NCBI GenBank assembly: GCA_021200775.1
Contig: JAJQGB010000017.1
Coordinates: 79,762 to 143,761, forward strand
DNA: 64,000 nucleotides
Direction: 5' to 3'
Origin: Oscillospiraceae bacterium
GTDB lineage: Bacteria > Bacillota > Clostridia > Oscillospirales > Ruminococcaceae
This document shows, piece after piece, positions 1 through 10,177 of the stretch. Position numbers and translations under genes: made by a program. The notes beneath the pieces were generated by a model, which did no database searches, was not told the origin of the DNA, and saw only the letters and a list, made by a program, of their open reading frames with translations. The stretch's first letter is position 1, and the number at the start of each line of letters is the position of its first letter.

Positions 1-2490
1 ATCCTGTTCCTCAACAGCCTTCTTCAGGACGCTGTCATCGACAGGAGTGCTGAGGGTTACGACTGCTGTGCCGGCGGTGTGGCTGACCTCGGCAGATGAA
101 ACACCCGGGATTGCTTCAAGAGTCTTCTTGACTCTTGCCTCGCAGTGTCCGCACATCATGCCTTCGATTTTCATTGTAACTGTCATACTTTTCACCTTCT
201 TTCTTGTTTTCTTATGTCTTATTTTGTCGTGTTTACTGCTTCTTATGTCGGCAAAGTTGAGCCGAAGGGCGTTCGAGACGACGCAGAAGCTTGAAAGACT
301 CATTGCGGCGGCGGCGAACATCGGGTTCAGCTCCCAGCCGAAGAGATTGATATAAACTCCTGCCGCAAGCGGAATTCCGATTGCGTTATAGAAGAACGCC
401 CAGAAGAGGTTTTCGTGAATGTTCCGGAGTGTTGACCGACTCAGTCTGATTGCCGCCGGAACGTCCATAAGACTGCTCTTCATAAGGACGACGTCCGCCG
501 CATCGACTGCAACGTCCGCACCAGCGCCGATTGCGATTCCGATGTCGGCTCGTGTCAGAGCCGGAGCGTCGTTGATTCCGTCGCCGACCATTGCGACCTT
601 GCCGGACTCTTTGAGCCTGCGGATGACGCTTTCTTTTCCATCCGGGAGAACTCCCGCAATGACCTCGTCGACTCCTGCCTGGGAACCGATTGCGTTCGCA
701 GTCCGTTCGTTGTCGCCGGTGAGCATTACAACCCGGATTCCCATGCCTTTGAGCTCTGAAATAGCTTCCGCACTGTCAGATTTTATAACGTCCGCCACGG
801 CTATAATGCCCATAAGCTTGCCGGATTTCGAGAAGAACAGCGGAGTTTTGCCTTCGCCAGCCAGTCTGTTAAAAGTAGCTTCGGTGTCTTCAGGTAGCTC
901 GGCAACCGTCCCGATAAACGAGAAGCTTCCGCCGTAGAGGACTTCTCCGTCTAAGTTCGCAGTCAACCCGTTTCCGGGAAGAGCCCGGAAGTCCGTAACA
1001 TCAGAACCCGTGAGGCTGTTCTCCTCACCATAAGTCATAATCGCCTTTGCAAGCGGGTGCTCACTGCCTTTTTCGAGCGACAGAGCGAGCCGGATAAGTT
1101 CGTCCTCAGAAACACCATCGCTTGGAATTATGTCTGTAACCACAGGAGTGCCGGCGGTGATGGTTCCGGTTTTGTCAAGGACGACCGTTTCGGTCTTGCC
1201 GGTCTCTTCGAGAGATTCAGCTGTTTTAAATAGTATGCCGTTCTTCGCACCCACGCCGTTTCCGACCATGATTGCAACCGGTGTCGCAAGTCCCAATGCG
1301 CAGGGACAGCTGATGACGAGGACCGAGATTCCTCTTGCCAGAGCATAGCTGAACTCCTGACCGACCAGGAGCCACACAATAATCGTGATGACCGCAATCG
1401 TGATGACCGTCGGGACAAAGATTCCCGAGACTTTGTCGGCAACTTTGGCAATCGGCGCCTTCGTTGCGGCGGCGTCGCTCACCATCTTTATAATCTGCGA
1501 AAGGGTAGTGTCCTCGCCGACTCTTGTCGCACGGCACTTTATGAAGCCGGACTGGTTGATTGTTGCGGCGGAAACTCCGTCGCCGGCTTCCTTGTCGACA
1601 GGGATACTTTCGCCCGTCAGAGCCGACTCGTTCACGGCACTTGTTCCTTCGATAATGACTCCGTCCACAGGAATACTCTCTCCGGGGCGGACTACGAAAA
1701 TATCTCCGACGTTGACTTTGGAGATTGCGACTTCAGTCTCAACGCCGTTTTTGAGAACGGTCGCCGTCTTCGGGGCAAGCTTCATAAGCCCTTTCAGAGC
1801 GTCGGTCGTCTTGCCCTTCGAGCGTGATTCGAGCATCTTTCCGACGGTGATAAGTGTGAGAATCATCGCCGCCGACTCGAAGTAAAAGTCGTTCATATAG
1901 CCCATGACGGCTTCCATGTCGCCCCGGAGCTGGGCGTCTGTCATCATGAAGAGTGCATAAGTCGAGTAGACGAACGCCGCAGAAGAGCCGAGTGCGACAA
2001 GAGTGTCCATATTCGGAGCCCGGTGGATGAGCCCTTTGAATCCGCTTATAAAGAATTTCTGATTGATGACCATCACTGCGATGGCGAGAAGCATCTGCAC
2101 GAGTCCCATTGCGACATGATTATCCGAGAAGAATCCCGGCAGCGGGAATCCGAACATCATGTGCCCCATCGAGAAGTACATAAGTACTATTAAGAATCCC
2201 AGCGACGCAATCAGTCTTCTTTTTAATTTCGGCGTTTCGGTGTCTTTGAGAGAGTCGACATCGTCAGCGCTTGACGAAACAGCCTTCTCAGCGCCCTTTA
2301 ATGACGCTCCATATCCGGCGTTTTCAACCGCCGAGATAATTGAGGAAGGCGAAGCCGTGCCCTCAACGCCCATCGAGTTGGTGAGTAAGCTCACCGAGCA
2401 GGAGGTGACACCCTCGACCTTTGATACGGCTTTCTCCACCCGTGCACTGCAAGCCGCACAACTCATGCCGGTGACATTGTATTGTTCCAT
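1..2490 (-). CDS. copA: Copper-translocating P1B-type ATPase with N-terminal and C-terminal HMA domains (3' end off window)
   Basis: Minus-strand frame open from ATG at 2490 ([22 protein letters not shown]...) to the window edge; C-terminal extension ...[38 protein letters not shown] is in frame. Absent from the ORF track because no stop lies in the window. Confidence 0.9.
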   Translation of the reverse strand, partial: MEQYNVTGMSCAACSARVEKAVSKVEGVTSCSVSLLTNSMGVEGTASPSSIISAVENAGYGASLKGAEKAVSSSADDVDSLKDTETPKLKRRLIASLGFLIVLMYFSMGHMMFGFPLPGFFSDNHVAMGLVQMLLAIAVMVINQKFFISGFKGLIHRAPNMDTLVALGSSAAFVYSTYALFMMTDAQLRGDMEAVMGYMNDFYFESAAMILTLITVGKMLESRSKGKTTDALKGLMKLAPKTATVLKNGVETEVAISKVNVGDIFVVRPGESIPVDGVIIEGTSAVNESALTGESIPVDKEAGDGVSAATINQSGFIKCRATRVGEDTTLSQIIKMVSDAAATKAPIAKVADKVSGIFVPTVITIAVITIIVWLLVGQEFSYALARGISVLVISCPCALGLATPVAIMVGNGVGAKNGILFKTAESLEETGKTETVVLDKTGTITAGTPVVTDIIPSDGVSEDELIRLALSLEKGSEHPLAKAIMTYGEENSLTGSDVTDFRALPGNGLTANLDGEVLYGGSFSFIGTVAELPEDTEATFNRLAGEGKTPLFFSKSGKLMGIIAVADVIKSDSAEAISELKGMGIRVVMLTGDNERTANAIGSQAGVDEVIAGVLPDGKESVIRRLKESGKVAMVGDGINDAPALTRADIGIAIGAGADVAVDAADVVLMKSSLMDVPAAIRLSRSTLRNIHENLFWAFFYNAIGIPLAAGVYINLFGWELNPMFAAAAMSLSSFCVVSNALRLNFADIRSSKHDKIRHKKTRKKVKSMTVTMKIEGMMCGHCEARVKKTLEAIPGVSSAEVSHTAGTAVVTLSTPVDDSVLKKAVEEQD

Positions 2491-2500
2491 ATGAATCACC

Positions 2501-2800
2501 TTATTTCATCAATTTCTGCATTGTCACGACAAGTTCCTCAATCGTCTCGTCGTCGCCGTTCCGGATATCCCGGGCGACGCAGTGGCGGATGTGGCTGGAA
2601 AGTAGCTCCCGGTTGAAGGAGTTTATTGCAGACGACACCGCCGCCGACTGGGTTAAGATGTCCGGGCAGTAAGCCGACTCTTCGAGCATTCTTTTGAGCC
2701 CACGAATCTGTCCCTCAATCCGGTTCAGCCGGTTCATAAGCTTCTTGTATTCATCGTCTGACCGTTCAGTAGTCTTCCCGCAACAACATTCTTTACTCAT
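2501..2800 (-). CDS. csoR: CsoR-family (DUF156) copper-sensing repressor
   Basis: [51 protein letters not shown]...; adjacent to copA; internal ATG at 2800 preferred. Confidence 0.88.
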   Translation of the reverse strand: MSKECCCGKTTERSDDEYKKLMNRLNRIEGQIRGLKRMLEESAYCPDILTQSAAVSSAINSFNRELLSSHIRHCVARDIRNGDDETIEELVVTMQKLMK

Positions 2801-2820
2801 TATAATCACCTCAACATAAA

Positions 2821-2871
2821 ATACCCCCGGAGGGTATCGCTCTATAAGCATTATATACCCGGGTGGGGTAT
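2821..2871. promoter_or_regulatory. Two CsoR-type operator dyads (2821-2837 ATACCCCCGGAGGGTAT; 2855-2871 ATACCCGGGTGGGGTAT)
   Basis: G/C-rich ATACCC...GGGTAT dyads, 34 bp apart, directly upstream of csoR. Confidence 0.75.
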
Positions 2872-2978
2872 TTGTCAAGAGGTTTTCAGAAATATTTTGC
2901 AGGACTTGACAAAGTCGTACTCTAGTATTATAATATAGATGTAAGTAATACTTCAGTATGACTTATGGAGGCGATAAC

Positions 2979-3680
2979 ATGTACAAGGACCTGAAAATCT
3001 ATCATGGTTCCCAGCAGATTGTGGAAATTCCCCGGTTCGGAGTGGGGAAGGAGTATAACGACTATGGTCAGGGCTTTTACTGTACCGAAAGTATTGAGCT
3101 CGCCCGTGAATGGGCTTGCCCGACTAAAAACGACGGCTATCTGAATAAGTATACCCTGCATCTTGACGGCTTAAACGTCATGCATCTGACACGTGGCGAG
3201 TTCAACATTCTGAATTGGCTTGCCATTCTCCTGACGCACAGAAAGTTCGATATCACGTCGGCAGTCGGCAGCAATGCAAGGGACTTCATTATCGACAGGT
3301 TCACGCCGGACACCGACGGCGTCGACATCATGATTGGCTACCGTGCGGATGATTCCTATTTCTCATTTGCCGAGGACTTTGTCAACAACACTATTTCCCT
3401 CCGTGATTTGAACCTGGCCATGCAACTCGGGACTCTCGGTGAGCAGGTGGTTCTTCTCTCTGAAAAATCTTTCGGGAAAATCGAGTTTCTGGGCTATGAG
3501 ATGGTCGATTATCGTGAATACTATACCAAGAGAATCCGTCGTGACCGGGATGCAAGGGAAGCATATTCAAGCCGCAAGAAAACTCTACAGCAACTGAAGG
3601 ATGATATTTTCATTCTGGATATTATAAGGGAGGACATGAAACCCGATGACCCACGCTTACAGTCAGTTATATCTCGCTAA
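2979..3680 (+). CDS. DUF3990-like putative ADP-ribosyltransferase-fold protein (toxin candidate)
   Basis: MYKDLKIYHGSQQIVEIPRFG...DYGQGFYCTES...GTLGEQVVLLSEK; consensus promoter TTGACA(2906)-17-TATAAT(2929). Confidence 0.7.
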   Translation: MYKDLKIYHGSQQIVEIPRFGVGKEYNDYGQGFYCTESIELAREWACPTKNDGYLNKYTLHLDGLNVMHLTRGEFNILNWLAILLTHRKFDITSAVGSNARDFIIDRFTPDTDGVDIMIGYRADDSYFSFAEDFVNNTISLRDLNLAMQLGTLGEQVVLLSEKSFGKIEFLGYEMVDYREYYTKRIRRDRDAREAYSSRKKTLQQLKDDIFILDIIREDMKPDDPRLQSVISR

Positions 3681-4275
3681 AGCCGCTTCGTCGGTCGGAA
3701 ACATGCTCCACGATGCCGTTTATGGATTCGGCATTGACGGGGGAGACTTTCTCGTTCGCTTTATTCAGTCGGGCATTGCCCGTGAGATTGAGTCGGGCAA
3801 CCCGAAATATATTGCCGGAAAAAGCGGCTTGGAGCTTTGCCTTGAAGTTATCGAGAAGACTTCCGGAAGTAGTCCAAAAGTCGGGCTGATTGAGAGTTAC
3901 GACCGCAGTCCCGAGTACTGGGTTGGCTGGATGATTACGCATTATCAGTGGTATTCCGGACGGAGCTTCCGCAGTATCCTGGACGAAGTTTCATATAGTG
4001 AACTTCTGGGACTCTACCCGACACTTCATGAAGCGGCGATTGAAAAGAGCTACGAAACCCTCGACATGCATTTCAAAACCGAAAAAAGCAATCTTAAAAT
4101 GCTTCGCAAGCGTGTCGGGCTGACTCAAAAAGAACTTTCCGAGGTATCACAGGTTTCCATCAACACCATCCGGGCGTATGAGCAGGGGAGCAAGGATATC
4201 TCAAAAGCGCAATCGGATATAGTGACAAGGCTGGCTGATGCCCTCGGGTGCGACACTGAAGAGCTTGGCAATTAA
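3646..4275 (+). CDS. DUF3791-like domain plus XRE HTH protein, putative antitoxin of the upstream gene
   Basis: SGIAREIESGNPKYIAGKSGLELCLEV... then MLRKRVGLTQKELSEVSQVSINTIRAYEQG HTH; overlaps the upstream ORF by 35 bp. Confidence 0.7.
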   Translation: MTHAYSQLYLAKAASSVGNMLHDAVYGFGIDGGDFLVRFIQSGIAREIESGNPKYIAGKSGLELCLEVIEKTSGSSPKVGLIESYDRSPEYWVGWMITHYQWYSGRSFRSILDEVSYSELLGLYPTLHEAAIEKSYETLDMHFKTEKSNLKMLRKRVGLTQKELSEVSQVSINTIRAYEQGSKDISKAQSDIVTRLADALGCDTEELGN

Positions 4276-4304
4276 AACCCAGGTTAGAGAACTTTTTGCA
4301 CAAG

Positions 4305-4332
4305 AAAACCGCCCACACAGGGCGGCTTTTTA
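4305..4332. terminator. Intrinsic terminator between convergent genes
   Basis: CCGCCC-acaca-GGGCGG followed by CTTTTT. Confidence 0.75.
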
Positions 4333-4337
4333 ATTCA

Positions 4338-5141
4338 TCATTTCTGCTTCTTAGGCTCTTTGGATTTGACCTTCTCCCGGATTTCCAGCCTTTTCTCCTC
4401 CAGCTCCTCGACGTACTCCTTCAAGACCTCATTAAGCGGCTTGTCGGTGGCGAATGGGTGGACGAACTGGTAGCGGCGCTTGCGGGACTGCTTGCCTTTG
4501 GCACGTGCGAGAATCTCCTCGTTGCGAGCCCTGATTTGAGTCTTGATGTTCTCGTATCTGAGGACAACCTCGTTCTTCTCTGCGAACTTTTTGAGCTTTA
4601 GCAAGAGCTGCGCCGAGTTGCACATATCCACGATGAACACGCCAAAGAACAGCCCGATGAAGAAGGAGAATGCGAGATTCCGGCTCAGCCACGCCAGCGA
4701 TTCCTTTATGTACGGGTGGATGAAGAAGTAGTAAACTCCTCCTAGGATAGCCCAGAAGAGCGAGAATCTAGGGCAGATGATGCCCATGATGTTTCCCCAC
4801 TCGCCGGTGTAGTCCCACAGTCGGACCTTGCTCACCTTCAGCGAGATGAATCCCGCAATGAACTCGATAACCGTCATCATGACAGCCATCAGGACGAACA
4901 GTATTATCTTATTCAGGACATCGCTTTCAAACGGCAGATAGTCCTCCAAAGATGCGAGAAGATACAGCGCACAAAGCCCGGTGCCGTAAAGCGGCAGATA
5001 AGGACCGGTGCAGAATCCCGGATTAATCCACTTGTGCTCAGGATTCGCTTTCGAGAAAAATCTCCTGAACAGAAGCTCCATAATCCAGCCTAAAATCGAG
5101 CCGATGAAGAACAGATACGCTAAAATCAATGGCAGATTCAT
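4338..5141 (-). CDS. Putative ABC transporter permease, CmpB-type membrane protein (PF06541-like)
   Basis: MNLPLILAYLFFIGSILGWIMELLFRRF...INPGFCTGPYLPLYGTG. Confidence 0.75.
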   Translation of the reverse strand: MNLPLILAYLFFIGSILGWIMELLFRRFFSKANPEHKWINPGFCTGPYLPLYGTGLCALYLLASLEDYLPFESDVLNKIILFVLMAVMMTVIEFIAGFISLKVSKVRLWDYTGEWGNIMGIICPRFSLFWAILGGVYYFFIHPYIKESLAWLSRNLAFSFFIGLFFGVFIVDMCNSAQLLLKLKKFAEKNEVVLRYENIKTQIRARNEEILARAKGKQSRKRRYQFVHPFATDKPLNEVLKEYVEELEEKRLEIREKVKSKEPKKQK

Positions 5142-5175
5142 ATTTAACTCCCAACTGTTGCAAAGACGCATTTAT

Positions 5176-5232
5176 GGCTCCCCTTACTAAGGGGAGCTGG
5201 CGCACGAAGTGCGACTGAGAGGTTCTCCCTCA
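5176..5232. repeat. Palindromic interspersed repeat, copy 1 (partial)
   Basis: GGCTCCCCTTactAAGGGGAGCTGGCGCACGAAGTGCGACTGAGAGG; shared with copies at 10.2, 12.1, 14.7, 23.8, 57.1 and 62.2 kb. Confidence 0.8.
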
Positions 5233-5234
5233 GT

Positions 5235-5759
5235 TCAGACTTTTATAATGTAGTCCTCTTTCCTCTCCGCCGCTTCTCTGACTCCACCCTCGTCGCCGTA
5301 GCCTAAGATTACGTTTCCGACGCCGACATAGTCGCCTTCGATGCCCCATTTTTTAAGAAGAGCCTTGCCTTCATCCATCTCGAAGACTTCTCTTGCACGG
5401 TAGATGTAGCAGGAATCGACACCGACAGCATGTGCGGCGTTCAATAGATTTGCGATAACCATGTTTCCGTCGTCACGACCGGTCGGGAAGCTTGCGGGAA
5501 CCAGGACAACGACAACCGTCGGTGCACCATAGAACGGGTCGATGCCTTCTCTGTCCATGACTTTGGCATTGAGGCGTGAGAGCTCGTCACGGTCGGCTTT
5601 GTTCTGAATTGCGACGATAACCGGGCTCTGCTTGCCCATTCCGGTGGGAGCATAGGTGCCGGCTTCGAGAATTTCGTCAAGCTCGCAGTCCTTAATCTGC
5701 TCAGGAAGATACTTCCTGCAGCTTCTTCTGGTTTTTAAATCGGTCAATGTTTCTTTCAT
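5235..5759 (-). CDS. Nitroreductase family protein
   Basis: MKETLTDLKTRRSCRKYLPEQI...EAGTYAPTGMGKQSP. Confidence 0.85.
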   Translation of the reverse strand: MKETLTDLKTRRSCRKYLPEQIKDCELDEILEAGTYAPTGMGKQSPVIVAIQNKADRDELSRLNAKVMDREGIDPFYGAPTVVVVLVPASFPTGRDDGNMVIANLLNAAHAVGVDSCYIYRAREVFEMDEGKALLKKWGIEGDYVGVGNVILGYGDEGGVREAAERKEDYIIKV

Positions 5760-5792
5760 GATGTGTACCTCCTATATATGTTGAAATTCTGT

Positions 5793-6983
5793 TTATGAAG
5801 AAAGCCAATCGGAGATGTCAATTATCTTCACTCCGTCGTACTGATATTCTTCGTGGCGGGTTCTTGCGATAACAAGTTTTGGATAGGCATCCCTTATCTG
5901 GAGAAGAGGCGAAACCTCACGGTCGAACGTCTCTTCGCTTTCAATATTGTCCGAGACCTGAATATATATCTTCTCGTCTCGTTTTATTGCTACAAAATCT
6001 ATCTCTTTCTTGTAGAGCATTCCGACATAGACTTCATATCCTCGACGCAAAAGCTCAACAGCAACAATGTTTTCAAGAGTTCTGCCATAGTCCATGTTCT
6101 TGGTTCCGAGCTTGGCGTATCTGAATGAATGGTCACTGAGATAGTATTTATCATTGCCAGAAAGATACTTCTTTCCTTTGATGTCGTATCTTCTTATTTT
6201 GTAGAAGGCGAAGGCGTTGCAGAGATACTGCATGTATAATCCTACGGTGACGTGATTTGTCTTTTCGCCGCTCTGACATATCGCCTGGGATATATTTCTT
6301 GCAGAAGTCAGGTTTCCGATATTGTCGGAAAGATAGTCGACGAGCCTGTCCATAAGCTGAGTGTTTCTGATTTTGTATTTGGTTCTTATGTCTCTTACAA
6401 TGAGAGTATCGAAAACTCCTGCAATATAGTCATACTTCGCTTCACGGTCATTATAGAGATAGGAGCCGGACATACCGCCTTCGGTTATATACTTATCAAA
6501 AGCAGAGTAGTTGTCCGTGTAAGAAAAATATTCTTTATATTCTGCAAATGAGAACGGGAAAACGTGTATTTCAAAGGTTCTGCCGGTGAAAAGTGTTGCC
6601 AGATCAGAGCTGAGCAAAAAGGCGTTTGAACCGGTTATATAGATGTCGTATTTTTCCTCTGCATGAAGTCCGTTTATCGCTTTCTCGAAGCCCTCGCACA
6701 TCTGGACCTCGTCTATAAGAACAAAGTTGCGCTTGTTCGGGACGTAAAGAGAGCTGATATAGTCATAAAGTGGACGATACGCCAAAAGCTCTTCATACCT
6801 GGGAAGGTTGAAGTTGATGTGTATAATATTGCTGTCAGGGATATTTCTTTCAATATGCGACTTAAATGCTTCGAGAAGCTTTGACTTTCCCGAACGGCGG
6901 ATTCCCGTGATTACCTTTATGTCAGGTGTCCCGATAACGCTTATCATTTTATTCAGATATGGTGTGCGTTCTATGAGCTTCAT
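5793..6983 (-). CDS. AAA_14/DUF4143 ATP-binding protein
   Basis: VITGIRRSGKSKLLEAF (Walker A), VLIDEVQMCEGFE (Walker B), C-terminal DUF4143-like. Confidence 0.88.
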   Translation of the reverse strand: MKLIERTPYLNKMISVIGTPDIKVITGIRRSGKSKLLEAFKSHIERNIPDSNIIHINFNLPRYEELLAYRPLYDYISSLYVPNKRNFVLIDEVQMCEGFEKAINGLHAEEKYDIYITGSNAFLLSSDLATLFTGRTFEIHVFPFSFAEYKEYFSYTDNYSAFDKYITEGGMSGSYLYNDREAKYDYIAGVFDTLIVRDIRTKYKIRNTQLMDRLVDYLSDNIGNLTSARNISQAICQSGEKTNHVTVGLYMQYLCNAFAFYKIRRYDIKGKKYLSGNDKYYLSDHSFRYAKLGTKNMDYGRTLENIVAVELLRRGYEVYVGMLYKKEIDFVAIKRDEKIYIQVSDNIESEETFDREVSPLLQIRDAYPKLVIARTRHEEYQYDGVKIIDISDWLSS

Positions 6984-7014
6984 AATATCACCTCATATCT
7001 ATTATACACCGTCT

Positions 7015-7051
7015 ACTTTCCAAAATCAACATTTTTTCGTTTTTGGAAAGT
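7015..7051. promoter_or_regulatory. Inverted repeat overlapping the DUF4143 promoter
   Basis: ACTTTCCAAAA (7015-7025) and TTTTGGAAAGT (7041-7051), perfect 11-bp arms; minus-strand TTGATT-17-TATAAT overlaps. Confidence 0.65.
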
Positions 7052-7059
7052 GAAAAGTT

Positions 7060-7241
7060 CTATTCCGCCTGTGCGATTCTGTTAAGATACGCCTTCTCCG
7101 CCTCGAAATAACATTCCCCGAACTTGCCGACGTAGCCCTGCTTCCAGGGATTGTTTCTTCCGCAGTAATCGAGCAGAGCATAATGCAGAGCTGTGCTATA
7201 TAGCCCGAATCAAGTGTAACCAGAATATCAGCCTTTTTCAT
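7060..7241 (-). pseudogene. Internally deleted glycosyltransferase family 8 remnant
   Basis: N-terminus MKKADILVTLDSGYIAQLCIML runs within a few codons into an out-of-frame GT8-like C-terminus ALLDYCGRNNPWKQGYVGKFGECYFEAEKAYLNRIAQAE*. Confidence 0.7.
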
Positions 7242-7257
7242 AAACCTATCCCAAATC

Positions 7258-8964
7258 TCAGAACATCGAAATCAGTGCCGCACTGTTAATCATAAGAAGC
7301 TGGAAGAGAACTGCCGTCAGGATTGCGGCGATAAGGCGGTTGCCGGTGCGGTGGCGGACGAATGTGCCAATCGGGATGCAGAGGATGTACATAAGAAGTA
7401 CGTTTACAATCTGCCCGACGAGCCCGGAATAGCTCTTGATGATGAGGTAGAACCCAACGAACAGGAACAGCGGAATGTACTGAATCAGGCTGTAGAGGAA
7501 CCTCGTGCCTCTGCTTGCGCCCGCATTTTCGAGCATGTCCTGTTCTGCTCCGGAGACATAGTAACCGACAGCCATCAGTGCGCCGTTGAATATCAGCCAG
7601 AAGAGTCTCCAGTTAAGCGGCATCAGGCGGTACATCGAAGCTCTCAGAACGTACCATGCGAATATGCACAGAAGCGCAACGATTCCGAAGCAGTAGAGAT
7701 TATGCTTCCAGTCGGATTTTGTCCTGAAAGTCGGCTTCGGGAGCGAGCCTACGGTTCCCTTGAATGTGCCCTTTCTGTACGCCAGAAGCATCACAAGACC
7801 ATAGCCGGCGATGAAGCACATGTAGGGGATGTTCATAATCGGGCTTCCGAACGGCATTACGACGCACACGCAACAGATGACGAACGCCATCAGAATTCCC
7901 GGAATCCACATGATGAGCTTTCTTGTGAGGAACGACTTTGAATTATCGAGAACCGGCAGACTCTCGCCCTCGGTGGAGATTTTACTTCCCATATTCAGCC
8001 CGTAAAGAAGAGTGAAGACGCCTATCAAAGCGCTGAACCAGCCGACATAAACGAGGTGCATGAGACTTGAATTGAAGTTGGATTCAGTTCCTGTGATGTC
8101 CGCAACCGCCTCGTTCACATAGTCAGCAAACTTGGCAGAGTACATCTGATAGGAGTGGAGGACGCCGTTTGTCACGCCGACGGTGATTTTGCTTCCGTAG
8201 CTGTTGACCTGAGTCGCCGCCCATGTGCCGCTGTCGGGAACGTCTGTGCCGCCCAGGTGCTCGTAAATCGCTAAGATGTCTTTATCCGAAACGATATCGT
8301 CAGCAGTAGAACCGTAGATATAGACGTTGGTGCCCGCAATGAAGCTCTCGTTATAGTAGGACCAGGGCTCCTCTTCAGCGTCGGTGGTTCCGGCAAAGAG
8401 GCTCGCCTGGGCGTTTGCGAAATAGTTGACCTCGGGCGCAATCAGAATCACGTTCTCGATGTTGCGCTTCGTGACGGTGGTGACTGCGTCGGGGTTGTTG
8501 TAGTCCTGCAAGAGCCTTAAAATTGACCGTCCGCCCATAGAGTGACCGACTAAGATTATGTGGTCGTAGTCGATGCCGGTTCTGTCGTGGAGAACCTCGA
8601 TTGCGTCGGCAATCTCGACGGCGATGTCGTCGGTTTTTGCATTGTCAAAGCCGATGGTGCCGTAGGAGCCGCCCTGTCCCGAATAGTCGAAGCTCATGAC
8701 CGTCATTCCGTTTGAAGTGAACAGGTTTGCAATCGGGCGCCACTTCTGCCGGTCGCAGGAGTAGCCGGGGCAGATGAGGACGGCATATTCGGCGTCTTCA
8801 TCCTCCCAGATGGTCGCCTTCAGAGTGACTTCGTCGCCTTGATAGCTCGACTCGAACGAAAAGGTCTCTTCGCCCATAGTGTTGATGTTTAAAACTGCAA
8901 AGCTGACAATACTCACGATGATTGCCGCAATGCCGATTCCGATTAAAGCTCTTTTCAGTGTCAT
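7258..8964 (-). CDS. Membrane-anchored alpha/beta hydrolase (S33-like)
   Basis: GHSMGG nucleophile elbow, N-terminal TM helix and C-terminal polytopic membrane region. Confidence 0.8.
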   Translation of the reverse strand: MTLKRALIGIGIAAIIVSIVSFAVLNINTMGEETFSFESSYQGDEVTLKATIWEDEDAEYAVLICPGYSCDRQKWRPIANLFTSNGMTVMSFDYSGQGGSYGTIGFDNAKTDDIAVEIADAIEVLHDRTGIDYDHIILVGHSMGGRSILRLLQDYNNPDAVTTVTKRNIENVILIAPEVNYFANAQASLFAGTTDAEEEPWSYYNESFIAGTNVYIYGSTADDIVSDKDILAIYEHLGGTDVPDSGTWAATQVNSYGSKITVGVTNGVLHSYQMYSAKFADYVNEAVADITGTESNFNSSLMHLVYVGWFSALIGVFTLLYGLNMGSKISTEGESLPVLDNSKSFLTRKLIMWIPGILMAFVICCVCVVMPFGSPIMNIPYMCFIAGYGLVMLLAYRKGTFKGTVGSLPKPTFRTKSDWKHNLYCFGIVALLCIFAWYVLRASMYRLMPLNWRLFWLIFNGALMAVGYYVSGAEQDMLENAGASRGTRFLYSLIQYIPLFLFVGFYLIIKSYSGLVGQIVNVLLMYILCIPIGTFVRHRTGNRLIAAILTAVLFQLLMINSAALISMF

Positions 8965-8973
8965 GTTTATCCC

Positions 8974-9447
8974 TCAATTCGTCAAATTTTGTTTGGTGAG
9001 CTCCCACATCTGCTCAATCACTTTTGCAGAGAGCATAAGCCCGTTCAAATCCTCTTCTGTAAATCGCCCGACCGTCGGGCTGTCGATGTCTAAAACTCCG
9101 ACAATTTCGCTGCCCACATGAAGCGGAATCACGATTTCGGAATTTGAAGCCGAGTCGCAGGCGATGTGCCCCGGAAATTGATGCACATCCGGGACTAACT
9201 GTGCTTCATCAAGAGCTACAGCCGTCCCGCAGACTCCTTTTCCGACCGGAATCCGGATGCAGGCAGGTTTTCCCTGAAACGGGTGAAGGACGAGAACGTC
9301 TCCCTGCAAAGAATAGAATCCTGCCCAGTTGACATCTTCAAGGTTCTCAAAAATCGCCGCACTGGCATTGGACAGGTTCGCAATCAGGTTTGTTTCGCCG
9401 TCCATAAGTGCCCGGAGTTCTTTAGCCAGCATTTCATACTTTCCCAT
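8974..9447 (-). CDS. msrC: GAF-domain free methionine-(R)-sulfoxide reductase
   Basis: NWAGFYSLQGDVLVLHPFQGKPACIRIPVGKGVCGTA...HIACDSASNSEIVIPL. Confidence 0.88.
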   Translation of the reverse strand: MGKYEMLAKELRALMDGETNLIANLSNASAAIFENLEDVNWAGFYSLQGDVLVLHPFQGKPACIRIPVGKGVCGTAVALDEAQLVPDVHQFPGHIACDSASNSEIVIPLHVGSEIVGVLDIDSPTVGRFTEEDLNGLMLSAKVIEQMWELTKQNLTN

Positions 9448-9451
9448 CAAA

Positions 9452-10066
9452 TCACCCCAGCATTTCTATAATCTCGTCCGGAGTGACGGTGTAGCCGTCG
9501 ATTGTCGTGATTATGATGAAGCACATGTAGTCGTCGATACGCCTTACTAAGAAAGCCTGAGTCATATCATAGCCGCATTCCTCGACCGTTCCGACTGCCT
9601 TGTAATAGGTGTTTCCGTTTATTTCAATGGTCGTGATGTCCCCGAAGGTATAGCCCGACTCGGTGCACTGGTTGACAAGCTCAGTGGCGTAGTCTTCGCT
9701 CGTGTATGAAGTCCCGTCGGTGGAGAGAGTCAGGTTCTCGAACCCGACAATCACGTTGGCACCCGTCTCGCCCATAGCCATAGCCGTATAGAGGGTCTGA
9801 ACCCGTGACAGAACATTCTGCCGTTTCGATTCAGTGTCGACAGAATCCTCCGAGATGTCCATCATCTCCAAAAGCTCCGAATCATCATAAAAAGTCCAGT
9901 CGGACGGCGGCGAGAAGGTGAAATCCGCATACTCGTTAGTGTAAACCCCATCCGTAACCGTTCCCATAACGGTATTCATGTCAACTTCATAAGAACTGAA
10001 ACTGCAAGCCGTCAGCACAGACAAAGCCATAACAAAGCAAACAGCGACTGCAAAAAATCTCCTCAT
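9452..10066 (-). CDS. Putative lipoprotein
   Basis: MRRFFAVAVCFVMALSVLTAC lipobox; internal start at 10066 preferred over 10336. Confidence 0.65.
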   Translation of the reverse strand: MRRFFAVAVCFVMALSVLTACSFSSYEVDMNTVMGTVTDGVYTNEYADFTFSPPSDWTFYDDSELLEMMDISEDSVDTESKRQNVLSRVQTLYTAMAMGETGANVIVGFENLTLSTDGTSYTSEDYATELVNQCTESGYTFGDITTIEINGNTYYKAVGTVEECGYDMTQAFLVRRIDDYMCFIIITTIDGYTVTPDEIIEMLG

Positions 10067-10177
10067 AATAGAAGTTCCTTTCAAAAAAAGTGCTACTATA
10101 ATAGTAGCAGAAAATCGGGGAAAAATCAAGATACAGAATGGGGGATAGTGGGGGAATTTGTCGGCACTGCCGACGAT

